Positions 7,336 to 14,658 of a stretch of DNA of 31,311 nucleotides are shown here, in pieces. The stretch spans positions 1 through 31,311 of the forward strand of contig JAUNXW010000002.1 in assembly GCA_030539595.1 (NCBI GenBank), in the 5' to 3' direction. The position numbers were made by a program, and so were the translations under genes. The DNA is from Methanocorpusculum sp. Lineage in GTDB: Archaea; Halobacteriota; Methanomicrobia; Methanomicrobiales; Methanocorpusculaceae. The stretch's first letter is position 1. Each line of letters begins with the position of its first letter. The notes below the pieces were generated by a model. That model was not told the DNA's origin. It saw nothing but the letters and a program-made list of their open reading frames with translations, and searched no databases.

Positions 7336-8592
7336 TCAGTCTGTAAAGCCGGAAATTATTTTTTCCGTTTCGTCAAGAATCTTTTCCGCGTATTCAACTC
7401 CCGCACTTTTTGTAATTATAATCAGCGACAACTGTCCATCATAAGTAGAGGCTATCAGGAAATAGGGATTTCCAAAACGAAAATCAGAATACAAAGCGGC
7501 TTCGATAACTTTCAGGTCTTCGCCGAAATCAACAGCCTCAGGCGGAATTATACCCGTATTCGATAAAGAGGCTGACGGTGAACAATCATTTTTAATCAAA
7601 ATTCGCGAGATAGGATTTTCTGGGTTTTCAACTGCGAAAAGAACTCCAGGAGCTGTCGGATGTTCTTTTAATTTTAATGAGAGAAGAGCGGCTTTTTCCA
7701 GAATCTCTGAGAAATCTGAATTACCGCATTCAACGGGCGACCAGCACGGCACGGAAAAGTTTCCGATTTCAAGACGCATGTCTTCTGGTAGGTATTTCCG
7801 CAAATCGTTTGCCTGCCTCATCGGAACAACGGAAATCATGACGCCGTCTTTTTCAAAAATATGTTTTTGAATCGAGACTGCAAATGCTGTTTTCAGTAAA
7901 TCATTTACGGTTGCACCATGTTTTTTCGCACGGGATTTTGCCGCGGAAAATATTTTCGGAGATATTTTCCGAATGTGGAACTGATATTTTTCTTTTACCG
8001 GTTCAATGGGAGTTAAATATTTCAGCCACATTTTCACGGAGTCAAAGGTGTCAATTTCGTTTTGACAGAGTTCAATGCAGATTTTTTCCGGAAATTTCGT
8101 CATCTTTTCCGTGAGAGAGAATTCTCTTTCACGGATGGTTTTCGGGATTTTATATGAAGGATCGGTTTTAAGCGCACGATAGGCTGTGCAAAGTATTTTT
8201 GAAAGCTGAAGCAGACCGTGAGCGTCCGTAATTGCGTGGTCTACTGTAAGTATAAGGGTATTTGATTTTTTTATATACAGAACAGAAAACGGAATGGCGT
8301 CGGCTGACAGATTGTTGAGATATTCTACTGTGTCGTCGGTTGTTCCGCTGAAATTCGTTATTTCTATTTGCCTGTCTGTATAAATCCACCCGCTTGAAGA
8401 TGCGTCAAAGTCTGCGGAAAGAACGGGAACGGCTTCTGACAAAAGCGAGACAGCTTTTTGCATACGCGTTAAATCGGGGTATTTTTCAAAACACAGGTTC
8501 AGCGATATAAAATAAGGCATGTCCCCGCTGAACGTTCGTTGAATACAGTCAAGTTTCGAGGCTTTCAAGTCAGGCGTATTCATATTTATCAT
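7336..8592 (-). CDS. Condensation-domain-like acyltransferase
   Basis: The 418-residue protein belongs by appearance to the CoA-dependent acyltransferase/condensation superfamily (alcohol acetyltransferase, PapA and NRPS C domains). The catalytic HxxxD is seen as VDHAITDAHG with His119 and Asp123; the more usual HHxxxDG is changed to DHxxxDA. A GATVNDLLKTAFAVSI segment near 227-242 and VDFGED near 355-360 (where NRPS C domains have DFGWG) also fit. It is a stand-alone protein with no carrier-protein or adenylation domain nearby, so it probably transfers an acyl group from CoA or another thioester to an alcohol or amine. It ends tail to tail with the EFR1 gene. The first ATG and the one three codons later are both possible starts; neither has a clear ribosome site. 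Confidence 0.7.
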   Translation of the reverse strand: MINMNTPDLKASKLDCIQRTFSGDMPYFISLNLCFEKYPDLTRMQKAVSLLSEAVPVLSADFDASSSGWIYTDRQIEITNFSGTTDDTVEYLNNLSADAIPFSVLYIKKSNTLILTVDHAITDAHGLLQLSKILCTAYRALKTDPSYKIPKTIREREFSLTEKMTKFPEKICIELCQNEIDTFDSVKMWLKYLTPIEPVKEKYQFHIRKISPKIFSAAKSRAKKHGATVNDLLKTAFAVSIQKHIFEKDGVMISVVPMRQANDLRKYLPEDMRLEIGNFSVPCWSPVECGNSDFSEILEKAALLSLKLKEHPTAPGVLFAVENPENPISRILIKNDCSPSASLSNTGIIPPEAVDFGEDLKVIEAALYSDFRFGNPYFLIASTYDGQLSLIIITKSAGVEYAEKILDETEKIISGFTD

Positions 8593-8710
8593 CTTTTGGG
8601 ATTTTCTGTTATATTAATGAACGCCGTTATTTTTAATATAATTATTTGCGGGAAAAATGCAGCTGAGTGTGTTCAATAGTGAATTAAGTGACGTAAAGTA
8701 ATCCGTCCGT

Positions 8711-9937
8711 TTAATTTCTGAACCAAATATTTTCTCCGCGAGAAAATTCCCCGTCTCTGTAAACAACACAGCCGTTAACAACAGTCATCTTAGGAAAAAC
8801 GCCGTTCATATTTTCATAAGGCGTCCAGCCCGCTTTGCTGTGAAGATTTTCAGCTTTGATTTTTTCCGGCACATCGGAATAAACAGCAATGTCGGCTCTT
8901 GCCCCAACAGAAATTGACGGCGCTTCAATTTTTAATATTCCGCAAGGGTTTGTAACCGTTTTTGAAATAACCGATTCAAGAGATATTTTTTTCTCATAAA
9001 CCAGATTCATCAGAAGCGGAAGCATTGTCTCAACACCCGGAACACCAGACGGAGCTTTCGAAAACTCAAGCGCTTTCTCATCGACAGTGTGCGGAGCATG
9101 GTCTGAGGCAATAACAGGAATCTTATCAAAATTTGCGAGAAGTTCTCTTTGTTCTTTTTTCAAACGAAGCGGAGGATTCATTCTGAAATGTGTATCACAC
9201 GGCTCAGCCTCTTCATAATTCAACAAAAGATGGTGAGGGGCGACCTCAAAAGTTCCTTTGATTGAATCAAAGGATTTTGCAGAACTTATATGACAATAGT
9301 GAAGTCTTGCTCCGTGCGAAAGTGAATTGACGAGTTCAATCGTCTTAATCTCGCCAGAAACCGGACGCGACTTTGAATGATCTCTGAGGTTGTTTACATC
9401 CTGAGAGAGAACCTCTTCCGCGTGAACGGTCACAAGCATATTTTTTTCAGCGAGAATCTCAAGAGACTTATCTATCGTCTCGGGCGTCAGAGCCGAGCCG
9501 TAACTTGAAGCTCCGGCAAACATCTCACCGAAAGCAAGAGCGCCTTCCTCAATAAGCCCCACGAAATCCGCGTTATCGGTTACCGAACCGTTAACTCCGA
9601 AATTGGTGAAAGATTTTCTTTTTGCTTCGTTTACGCGCTTTATGAAAATCTCACGCGTCTCGTTTGCGGGAATTGAGTTCGGCTGATCAACAACCGTTGC
9701 AGCTCCGCCAGCAGCCGCAGACATAGTTCCCGTAGACCAGTCCTCTTTTGCGCTTTGAACACCATCGCGCATGTGAACATGCATATCGCATGCTGCAGGA
9801 ATCGCAAGCGCGTTGTGACAATCGATTTTTTCACCGAAATTCGATGAACCGATGTGTGAAATACGTCCGTCTTTAATTGTAATATCTGTAATTCTTCCGT
9901 TAGCAAGTCTCGCGTTTGAAAGAATCAGTGACGGCAT
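8711..9937 (-). CDS. pyrC: Dihydroorotase PyrC
   Basis: PyrC closes carbamoyl-aspartate to dihydroorotate in pyrimidine synthesis. The 408-residue protein has the amidohydrolase metal sites: DMHVHMRDG (His53, His55), VHAEE (His172), LHYCHISS (His216) and ASDHAPHT (Asp279). The substrate-binding MRDG and HFRMNPPLR segments also fit. Where many dihydroorotases have a carboxylated lysine (AFKIF), this protein reads AFGEMF with Glu138, a pattern I recall from other archaeal PyrC proteins. Its ATG overlaps the hypE stop by one base (TGATG), so it is the last gene of a hyp operon. Confidence in the family is high; a related cyclic amidohydrolase is the only alternative. Confidence 0.9.
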   Translation of the reverse strand: MPSLILSNARLANGRITDITIKDGRISHIGSSNFGEKIDCHNALAIPAACDMHVHMRDGVQSAKEDWSTGTMSAAAGGAATVVDQPNSIPANETREIFIKRVNEAKRKSFTNFGVNGSVTDNADFVGLIEEGALAFGEMFAGASSYGSALTPETIDKSLEILAEKNMLVTVHAEEVLSQDVNNLRDHSKSRPVSGEIKTIELVNSLSHGARLHYCHISSAKSFDSIKGTFEVAPHHLLLNYEEAEPCDTHFRMNPPLRLKKEQRELLANFDKIPVIASDHAPHTVDEKALEFSKAPSGVPGVETMLPLLMNLVYEKKISLESVISKTVTNPCGILKIEAPSISVGARADIAVYSDVPEKIKAENLHSKAGWTPYENMNGVFPKMTVVNGCVVYRDGEFSRGENIWFRN

Positions 9938-10956
9938 CAGCAGACTCTCGGAACAGGGTCGCCTAACGGCGGTTCAATAAATCTCTCGCTTCCTATTCTT
10001 GTAAGCATAACAACACCGCTGCCTTCAACAACTTCACCGATGATTGCAGCGTTTGTTCCGTATTTTTGTTTGCGCAGAGCCTCAACAACTTTTTCAGCGG
10101 CTTCTGGCACTACACCCATTACACATTTTCCTTCGTTTGCAACCTGAAGCGGATCAATTCCGAGAAGCGCTCCGGCTGATGCAACAGACTCGCGAATCGG
10201 AACTTTATCCTCGTGAACAACAACCTTAACACCAGCTTTTCTTGCCATTTCGTTGATGCATGCGGCAAATCCTCCTCTTGTCGGGTCTTTCATTGCGTGA
10301 ATACTGTCTTTACCCGCAGCCTTCATTGCCGCGTTAATCATCGTATAAAGAGGAGCGACATCTGATTTCAGCTGGTCACCGAGGTCAAATCCTTCACGTG
10401 CGGCAACAATTGAAAGTCCGTGGTCGCCGAGTGTTCCAGATACTATAATCTTGTCGCCTGCTTTCAGATTTTTGTCGCGGATAATGTATTCATCAATCAC
10501 GCCAACACCTGCGGTGTTGATTGCAATTCCGTCAATGCTTCCCTTTTCAACGACTTTCGTATCTCCCGTGATAATTGAAGCGCCCGCTTCACCGAGAGCT
10601 TCATCCATCGAAGCGACTATTTTTTCCAAATCGGCTATAGGGAATCCTTCTTCAATTACCATTGCACAGGTCAGTGCAATAGGTCTTGCACCCATTACAG
10701 AAAGGTCGTTGACCGTTCCAGAGACCGCAACTCTTCCGATGTCTCCACCCGGGAAAAAAATCGGCTTGACAACGTGTGAGTCGGTTGTCAGAACAACGGT
10801 CTTACCTCCTATCTCGAAAGTTGAACCGTCATCAAGGGATTCAAGTCCTATTCCGCCGGCATTGTTGTGTTTAAACGCGGTAAGGGTTTGGAGAAGTTCT
10901 CCCATGACTTCTCCCCCCGCGCCGTGCATCATATTTACTTCAGTATCTTTTTTCAT
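9937..10956 (-). CDS. hypE: Hydrogenase maturation protein HypE
   Basis: HypE uses ATP to dehydrate a carbamoyl group, handed over by HypF onto its C-terminal cysteine, to a thiocyanate; this supplies the CN ligands of the [NiFe] hydrogenase iron atom. The 339-residue protein shows the MMHGAGGEVMGELL N-terminus, the TTDSHVVKPIFFPGGDIG and SGTVNDLSVMGA segments, the ATP-binding PurM-like GDTKVV region, and the diagnostic C-terminal VPRVC with the essential last Cys. It lies between hypA and pyrC on the minus strand. HypF, HypD and HypB are not in the window. Confidence 0.97.
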   Translation of the reverse strand: MKKDTEVNMMHGAGGEVMGELLQTLTAFKHNNAGGIGLESLDDGSTFEIGGKTVVLTTDSHVVKPIFFPGGDIGRVAVSGTVNDLSVMGARPIALTCAMVIEEGFPIADLEKIVASMDEALGEAGASIITGDTKVVEKGSIDGIAINTAGVGVIDEYIIRDKNLKAGDKIIVSGTLGDHGLSIVAAREGFDLGDQLKSDVAPLYTMINAAMKAAGKDSIHAMKDPTRGGFAACINEMARKAGVKVVVHEDKVPIRESVASAGALLGIDPLQVANEGKCVMGVVPEAAEKVVEALRKQKYGTNAAIIGEVVEGSGVVMLTRIGSERFIEPPLGDPVPRVC

Positions 10957-10958
10957 TT

Positions 10959-11297
10959 TTAATCCTCAGTTTCGATTTCTATATTTTTGACAAGTATCTC
11001 TTTACCCTGAACCATGTGCGGAAGTTTACCGCAGTTGGGACAGACAAAAATCTCAGAACCTTTGTATCCGCATTCGCATTCGGCAAGTGGCAGAATGGTG
11101 TTGAATTCAAGTTTGGTTTCGGCAAAAACAGGGTCTTCCGTGATAAAAGTGTTGAACATAAACTCAACCTGCTCGGGATTTATCATAGCCATTGAGCCTA
11201 CGTCGACGTAGATTTTTTTAACAGACTTAGCGCCGTTTTCTTCGGCTGCCCGCTTTGATGTAGCGTAGATATCGTAAGCTATGCCCGACTCATGCAT
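10959..11297 (-). CDS. hypA: Hydrogenase nickel incorporation protein HypA
   Basis: HypA delivers nickel to hydrogenase, together with HypB. The start chosen is the ATG at 11295-11297, giving MHESGIAYDI, because the conserved N-terminal Met-His pair is the nickel site; a longer open frame upstream lies within hypC. The 112-residue product keeps His2 and the zinc site Cys74, Cys76, Cys86, Cys89 (CECGYKG and CPNCGK). It overlaps hypC by eight bases and is followed two bases later by hypE, so the three genes form a tight maturation operon. The C-x-C spacing in the first zinc half differs from the C-x2-C of many bacterial HypA proteins. Confidence 0.94.
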   Translation of the reverse strand: MHESGIAYDIYATSKRAAEENGAKSVKKIYVDVGSMAMINPEQVEFMFNTFITEDPVFAETKLEFNTILPLAECECGYKGSEIFVCPNCGKLPHMVQGKEILVKNIEIETED

Positions 11298-11526
11298 TGT
11301 TGGGCTCTTCCATCGCTTTGTAGACTTCTTTAAACAGTTCTCTTGTCTCAAGACCTTCTTCGCGCGAGAGTTTCTGAATGGCAAAGCCAACGTGCACGAG
11401 AACAAACTCGCCGACTTTTACATCGACGAGGTCGATTCTGACTTCCTGCTGCAGATTGCCGTAATCAACCAAAGCTACATTTCCATCGCGTATTTCCAAT
11501 ATTTCAGCGGGGACTGCAATACACAT
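11290..11526 (-). CDS. hypC: Hydrogenase maturation chaperone HypC
   Basis: HypC, with HypD, carries the Fe(CN)2CO unit and passes it to the large subunit of [NiFe] hydrogenase. The 78-residue protein begins MCIAVPAEI with the essential Cys2, then has the family's small OB-like core (VALVDYGNLQQEVRIDLV, VGEFVLVHVGFAIQKL). The gene has no ribosome site; a TATA-like TTTATGAATA at 11548-11557, centred 26 bases before the ATG, fits a leaderless message. Its last eight bases overlap hypA. It heads the hypC-hypA-hypE-pyrC operon. Confidence 0.95.
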   Translation of the reverse strand: MCIAVPAEILEIRDGNVALVDYGNLQQEVRIDLVDVKVGEFVLVHVGFAIQKLSREEGLETRELFKEVYKAMEEPNNA

Positions 11527-11583
11527 GATGTATTATTGGTTTCTTGTTATTCATAAAGAAAGCGAAAAGAGCATGCGAAAAAG

Positions 11584-11667
11584 CGCCGAGGAAGAGATTT
11601 GAACTCTTGAGGTGTTACCACCAGAGGCTTTCAAGGCCACCGCCTTTCCGGACTAGACTACCTCGGC
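11584..11667 (-). tRNA. tRNA-Ser (anticodon UGA)
   Basis: The 84-base sequence folds as a class II tRNA: acceptor GCCGAGG (11661-11667) pairs with CCTCGGC (11585-11591), D stem GTCT/AGGC, T stem AAGAG/CTCTT with loop TTCAAAT, and a long variable arm (GGTG/CACC) that marks it as serine. The anticodon TGA is at 11631-11633 and the discriminator base is G, as for archaeal tRNA-Ser. CCA is not encoded and no intron is seen. The anticodon stem has a U·U mismatch at positions 28-42. Confidence 0.96.
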
Positions 11668-11698
11668 ATCTGAATTCCGGTTCTTACATATTGGCACG

Positions 11699-11710
11699 GC
11701 TTATAAAAAA
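11699..11710 (-). promoter_or_regulatory. TATA box for tRNA-Ser
   Basis: On the minus strand TTTTTTTATAAG lies about 33-43 bases before the tRNA 5' end, the right distance for an archaeal TATA box and a short 5' leader. Confidence 0.55.
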
Positions 11711-11756
11711 AGATTGCGTATTGTGTGAACGTGTCTGAACGGATATTCTCGTGTTC

Positions 11757-11764
11757 TTTATAAT
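11757..11764 (+). promoter_or_regulatory. TATA box for pgk
   Basis: TTTATAAT is centred about 29 bases before the ATG at 11790, as expected for a leaderless archaeal message. No ribosome site precedes that ATG, which supports both the promoter and the start. Confidence 0.55.
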
Positions 11765-11789
11765 GTTACAAAATAAATATGAAAATCAC

Positions 11790-13007
11790 ATGAACTTCGG
11801 GACACTACAAGATGTAAATACTCGCGGTAAAACGGTTCTTCTGCGTGTGGATTTTAACTCGCCTATAGATCCGTCATCAAATACTATTCTGGATGATAAG
11901 CGATTCCGTGAACATATTCCAACTATTCAGGCGCTGGAAGATGCGCGTGTTGTGATTCTGGCGCACCAGAGCAGACCTGGCAAGAAGGATTTTACAACCC
12001 TTGCGGCGCACGCGGATAAACTTGAACGGCTTTTGGGTATGCCTGTGACTTATGTGGATGATATCTTCGGCTCGTGCGCGAAGAAGACAGTCCGCGAGTC
12101 ACATCCGGGCGACGTTGTCCTTTTGGAAAATGTGCGCTTCGCAGCAGAGGAAAATCTCAGTCTTAAATCAGAGGAAGGTGCGAAAACTCATCTGGTTAAA
12201 AAACTCTGCAGTATGGCAGACCTTTTTGTTCTGGATGCTTTCGGCGCGGCTCATCGTTCACAACCGACGATTACGGGGATTCCTTATGCAATGAAGACGG
12301 TTGCCGGACTTTTGATGGAGAAAGAGGTTAAGATGCTTTCAAGAGTTTTCACGAGCGCGCCAAAGCCGGTTACTTTTGTTCTGGGCGGAACGAAGGTTGA
12401 CGATTCTATGGCTGTTGCTGGAAACGTTCTTGAAAACGGTACAGCGGATAAGGTGGCAATTATCGGAGTTGTCGCGAATGTGTTCTATCTTGCTAAGGGA
12501 ATTGATATAGGAGAACCGTCAAGAAATCTGATTCACTCGCTTGGTTATGATGGAGAGATTGAAAAAGCTAAGGCGATTCTTGCCAAGTATTCCGACAGAA
12601 TTATTCTACCGGGTGATGTTGCCGTGAAGGAAAATGACGTGAGGAAGGAATATTCTGTAGATTGTGTTCCGAAAACGTGCCCGATTCTTGATATGGGAAG
12701 TAAGTCAATTGCTTCAATTTCAAATTATCTGAAGAGTTCGGGGACAATTGTTATGAACGGTCCTGCGGGAGTTTTTGAGGACAGTGATTTTGCTGCGGGA
12801 ACTTTTGAGATTTTAAGAGCAGCTGCAAATGCGGAGTTTACTGTATGCGGAGGAGGTCACACGGCGGCGGTTATTGAACAGCTCGGCCTTGCGTCTGAGT
12901 ATTCTCATTTGTCAACTGGCGGAGGAGCTTGTATTGAGTTCCTGACTGGCAAGAAGCTTCCCGCAATTGATGCGCTTGAGAAGAGTTGGGAAAAGTTCGG
13001 TAAATAA
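11790..13007 (+). CDS. pgk: Phosphoglycerate kinase
   Basis: PGK interconverts 1,3-bisphosphoglycerate and 3-phosphoglycerate with ADP/ATP; in methanogens it works mainly in gluconeogenesis. From ATG 11790 the protein is 405 residues, normal for archaea. It opens with NTRGKTVLLRVDFNSPID, the substrate-binding segment, then has LAHQSRPGKKDF, DVVLLENVRF and AFGAAHRSQPT in the N-lobe, and FVLGGTKVDDS, MNGPAGVFE and CGGGHTAAV in the nucleotide-binding lobe. A GTG 13 codons upstream is in frame, but it would place the TATA box inside the gene and adds residues unlike the family. The gene diverges from tRNA-Ser and ends in a T7 run. Confidence 0.95.
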   Translation: MNFGTLQDVNTRGKTVLLRVDFNSPIDPSSNTILDDKRFREHIPTIQALEDARVVILAHQSRPGKKDFTTLAAHADKLERLLGMPVTYVDDIFGSCAKKTVRESHPGDVVLLENVRFAAEENLSLKSEEGAKTHLVKKLCSMADLFVLDAFGAAHRSQPTITGIPYAMKTVAGLLMEKEVKMLSRVFTSAPKPVTFVLGGTKVDDSMAVAGNVLENGTADKVAIIGVVANVFYLAKGIDIGEPSRNLIHSLGYDGEIEKAKAILAKYSDRIILPGDVAVKENDVRKEYSVDCVPKTCPILDMGSKSIASISNYLKSSGTIVMNGPAGVFEDSDFAAGTFEILRAAANAEFTVCGGGHTAAVIEQLGLASEYSHLSTGGGACIEFLTGKKLPAIDALEKSWEKFGK

Positions 13008-13014
13008 TTTTTTT
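13008..13014 (+). terminator. T7 run directly after the pgk stop
   Basis: Seven T follow the TAA stop at once. Euryarchaeal RNA polymerase terminates at such U-tracts, so this is a likely pgk terminator. Confidence 0.45.
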
Positions 13015-13098
13015 AATCTATTTTTAGTATGCTATGATTTTGTCCATGTTGAATCAATTCTATAAATAATATTTTTGTAAATCTTCGTCAGTATTTTT

Positions 13099-13126
13099 CG
13101 TGATGTACCCAAAGGTCATAAAAATT
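13099..13126. repeat. Diverged half copy of the 30551-30606 palindrome
   Basis: CGTGATGTACC followed by AGGTCA and an A-rich tail matches the right half of the long palindrome at 30577-30603: eleven bases are identical and the rest is nearly so. The left arm is not recognisable here. The segment lies between the ends of pgk and the metal permease gene. Confidence 0.45.
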
Positions 13127-13154
13127 ACCGTAAAATAATTGTTCATAGATTTAT

Positions 13155-13162
13155 AAAAAAAA
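13155..13162 (-). terminator. U-tract downstream of the metal permease gene
   Basis: Eight T on the minus strand begin 14 bases after the stop codon and are the likely transcription end. Confidence 0.4.
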
Positions 13163-13176
13163 GTGATTATCCGAAT

Positions 13177-14157
13177 TTATTTTTTATCTGCTTCAGATTT
13201 TTTATGAACGAGTTTTGCTGCGACCAGAATAATTGCAAGAGCCGCGAATATTCCGATTATCAATGCGGCTATTGCTCCGATTGGTGAATCTCCGAGAGCA
13301 TAATCCGGCATCGGCGCACTCCAGTTAATCGGGTTGTTTGCTTCTCCTGCAACTTCGTCTCCAGTTGCAGGCGCGAAGATTTCTTTCTGTCCTTCGTTAA
13401 CCAAAAATGTGCTGTCAAGTCCGTCCGGGTTTGACGAAGCGAAAAATACTGCGCCAACACCGATTACAACAGCAATCACAAGACCTATTGCAAGGAATTT
13501 TTTAAGCGGGACAGCGGATTTTTCGGAATTTCCTGTAAGCTCGGGACGGGCTTTGAAGATTAACGTGATTACGATTCCCGTGATGATTCCTTCAATCACA
13601 CCGATAATTGCATGATAGATAAACATCGTCGGCAAACCGACTGTTAACGGAACCGCACCGACCAAAGCAATTTCAACCGCACAAAGACATGCCGCAATTA
13701 CGCACGCAAGCCAGCCCGCAATTCCTCCGGCAGCTGGGAACGGTATTTTCTTTTTCAGTAAGTTGTATGAGTAAAATCCTGTAAATCCTGCGACAGCACC
13801 CATGTTGATTATGTTTGCGCCGAGCGCGAGAACTCCCCCATCACCGAAGATAAGCGCCTGAATTATTAATACGATTGCGAGAATAAATATTGCCGCAAAC
13901 GGAGAGCCGAGAACTATTGCGGCAAGAGCTCCTCCTACCAGATGTCCCGATACGCCGAAACCTGTGGGGAGGTTGAAAGCCTGAAGGGCAAAAATTCCTG
14001 CTGCGATGACGGCAAGAATCACAATTTTTGATTCGCTGAGATTTTTACGAGCCCAGTTAATAGATAATATTACGAGAATCAGAGCGATTACACATAATAC
14101 TACACCAATTGCTATTCCGTAAGGAGAATAGCCGAATATGAAATCAGGGATATGCAT
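13177..14157 (-). CDS. Nickel/cobalt ECF permease CbiM/NikM fused to a PDGL domain
   Basis: The protein is the substrate-binding membrane part of an energy-coupling-factor importer for Ni2+ or Co2+. It begins MHIPDF: in CbiM/NikM the N-terminal Met-His pair binds the metal. Residues 1-200 show about seven membrane segments with the family's GHLVGG and GDGGVLALGANIINMG motifs. Residues 215-326 form a second part with a helix, SSNPDGLDSTF (the PDGL signature of CbiN/NikN partners) and a last helix, so M and N components are fused. The usual CbiQ/NikQ and CbiO/NikO genes are not next to it. AGGTAATC, about seven bases upstream, is the ribosome site. Nickel is the likelier metal given hyp genes nearby, but cobalt for cobamides cannot be excluded. 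Confidence 0.85.
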   Translation of the reverse strand: MHIPDFIFGYSPYGIAIGVVLCVIALILVILSINWARKNLSESKIVILAVIAAGIFALQAFNLPTGFGVSGHLVGGALAAIVLGSPFAAIFILAIVLIIQALIFGDGGVLALGANIINMGAVAGFTGFYSYNLLKKKIPFPAAGGIAGWLACVIAACLCAVEIALVGAVPLTVGLPTMFIYHAIIGVIEGIITGIVITLIFKARPELTGNSEKSAVPLKKFLAIGLVIAVVIGVGAVFFASSNPDGLDSTFLVNEGQKEIFAPATGDEVAGEANNPINWSAPMPDYALGDSPIGAIAALIIGIFAALAIILVAAKLVHKKSEADKK

Positions 14158-14183
14158 TTTGGATTACCTGCATTAATTCAGTT

Positions 14184-14205
14184 ATACTTATTTTGTATTA
14201 AGTAT
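14184..14205. promoter_or_regulatory. Palindromic operator-like site upstream of the metal permease
   Basis: ATACTTA (14184-14190) and TAAGTAT (14199-14205) form a perfect 7-base inverted repeat with an 8-base spacer, 27-48 bases before the permease ATG and over its probable TATA region. Two TTACGA hexamers (14205-14210, 14215-14220) and an inverted TCGTAA (14230-14235) follow. This could bind a metal-responsive repressor such as NikR; which one is unknown. Confidence 0.4.
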
Positions 14206-14430
14206 TACGATTATTTACGATTTTTATTTTCGTAAGATTTGTGTGTTAAAAAATTTGTTCGTTGAGGATTTGCGTGATACGAAATATAATAAAGAGGCTA
14301 TTTTTTCGTTACCTCAACATCACGCCGCCCGCTATATTTCTTAAATCTATTCAGAATAAATTTTCCGACATACAACCACCTCAGCCGTAAATAAATTCTC
14401 TGCGTGTGATATTGTTTAAGTTCTGTCCGT

Positions 14431-14513
14431 CACTAATTTTTATTGATTGATTTTATTTCGACTAACTTGGGGCTTCGCTCTGTTTATCCAGTACTTCACT
14501 AATTTTTATTGAT
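14431..14513. repeat. Two 17-base direct repeats, 66 bases apart
   Basis: CACTAATTTTTATTGAT occurs at 14431-14447 and 14497-14513, and the core ACTAATTTTTAT again near 14614. The second copy, read from 14489 to 14506 (CAGTACTTCACTAATTTT), matches the outer edge of the inverted-repeat element near 19478-19495 in opposite orientation. Confidence 0.6.
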
Positions 14514-14643
14514 GGGAATTATACATTTGTGCTTCATGAAACTGTAGAATTGTAGTATACCATTCTTGTGATTGATAAGGAAAAGAAACAACGGTGAATT
14601 CTGAATTCATCTAACTAATTTTTATCTTCCCCGTCTAACCCTC

Positions 14644-14650
14644 AAAAAAA
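14644..14650 (-). terminator. U-tract after gatE
   Basis: Seven T on the minus strand begin eight bases after the gatE stop codon, consistent with transcription ending for the argH-gatD-gatE operon. Confidence 0.4.
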
Positions 14651-14658
14651 GTATAGAC

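Larger units (their letters stand above)
14158..14658. other. 500-base intergenic region without a clear gene
   Basis: The region holds the metal permease promoter and operator-like repeats (14184-14235), two 17-base direct copies (14431-14447 and 14497-14513), a match to the 19291-19495 element, and the gatE U-tract at 14644-14650. A 43-codon stop-free stretch on the minus strand (14298-14429) ends in TAG but has no start codon; it may be a gene remnant or chance. Confidence 0.6.

Noticed and set aside
11298..11405. Long N-terminal extension of hypA
   Set aside because: The extension is hypC read in another frame. HypA needs Met-His at its N-terminus, which the internal ATG supplies.
11751..11789. 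GTG start for pgk, 13 codons upstream
   Set aside because: The TATA box at 11757-11764 would lie within the gene, and the added residues do not match PGK.
14298..14429. A 43-codon stop-free stretch on the minus strand, rich in Arg/Lys and ending in TAG, looking like a protein C-terminus
   Set aside because: No start codon or ribosome site, and a run of this length is expected by chance somewhere in the window. Kept only as a possible remnant.
14158..14658. Possible cobalamin or nickel riboswitch upstream of the metal permease
   Set aside because: No B12-box-like sequence or fitting long-range pairing could be seen; protein-binding palindromes explain the region better.
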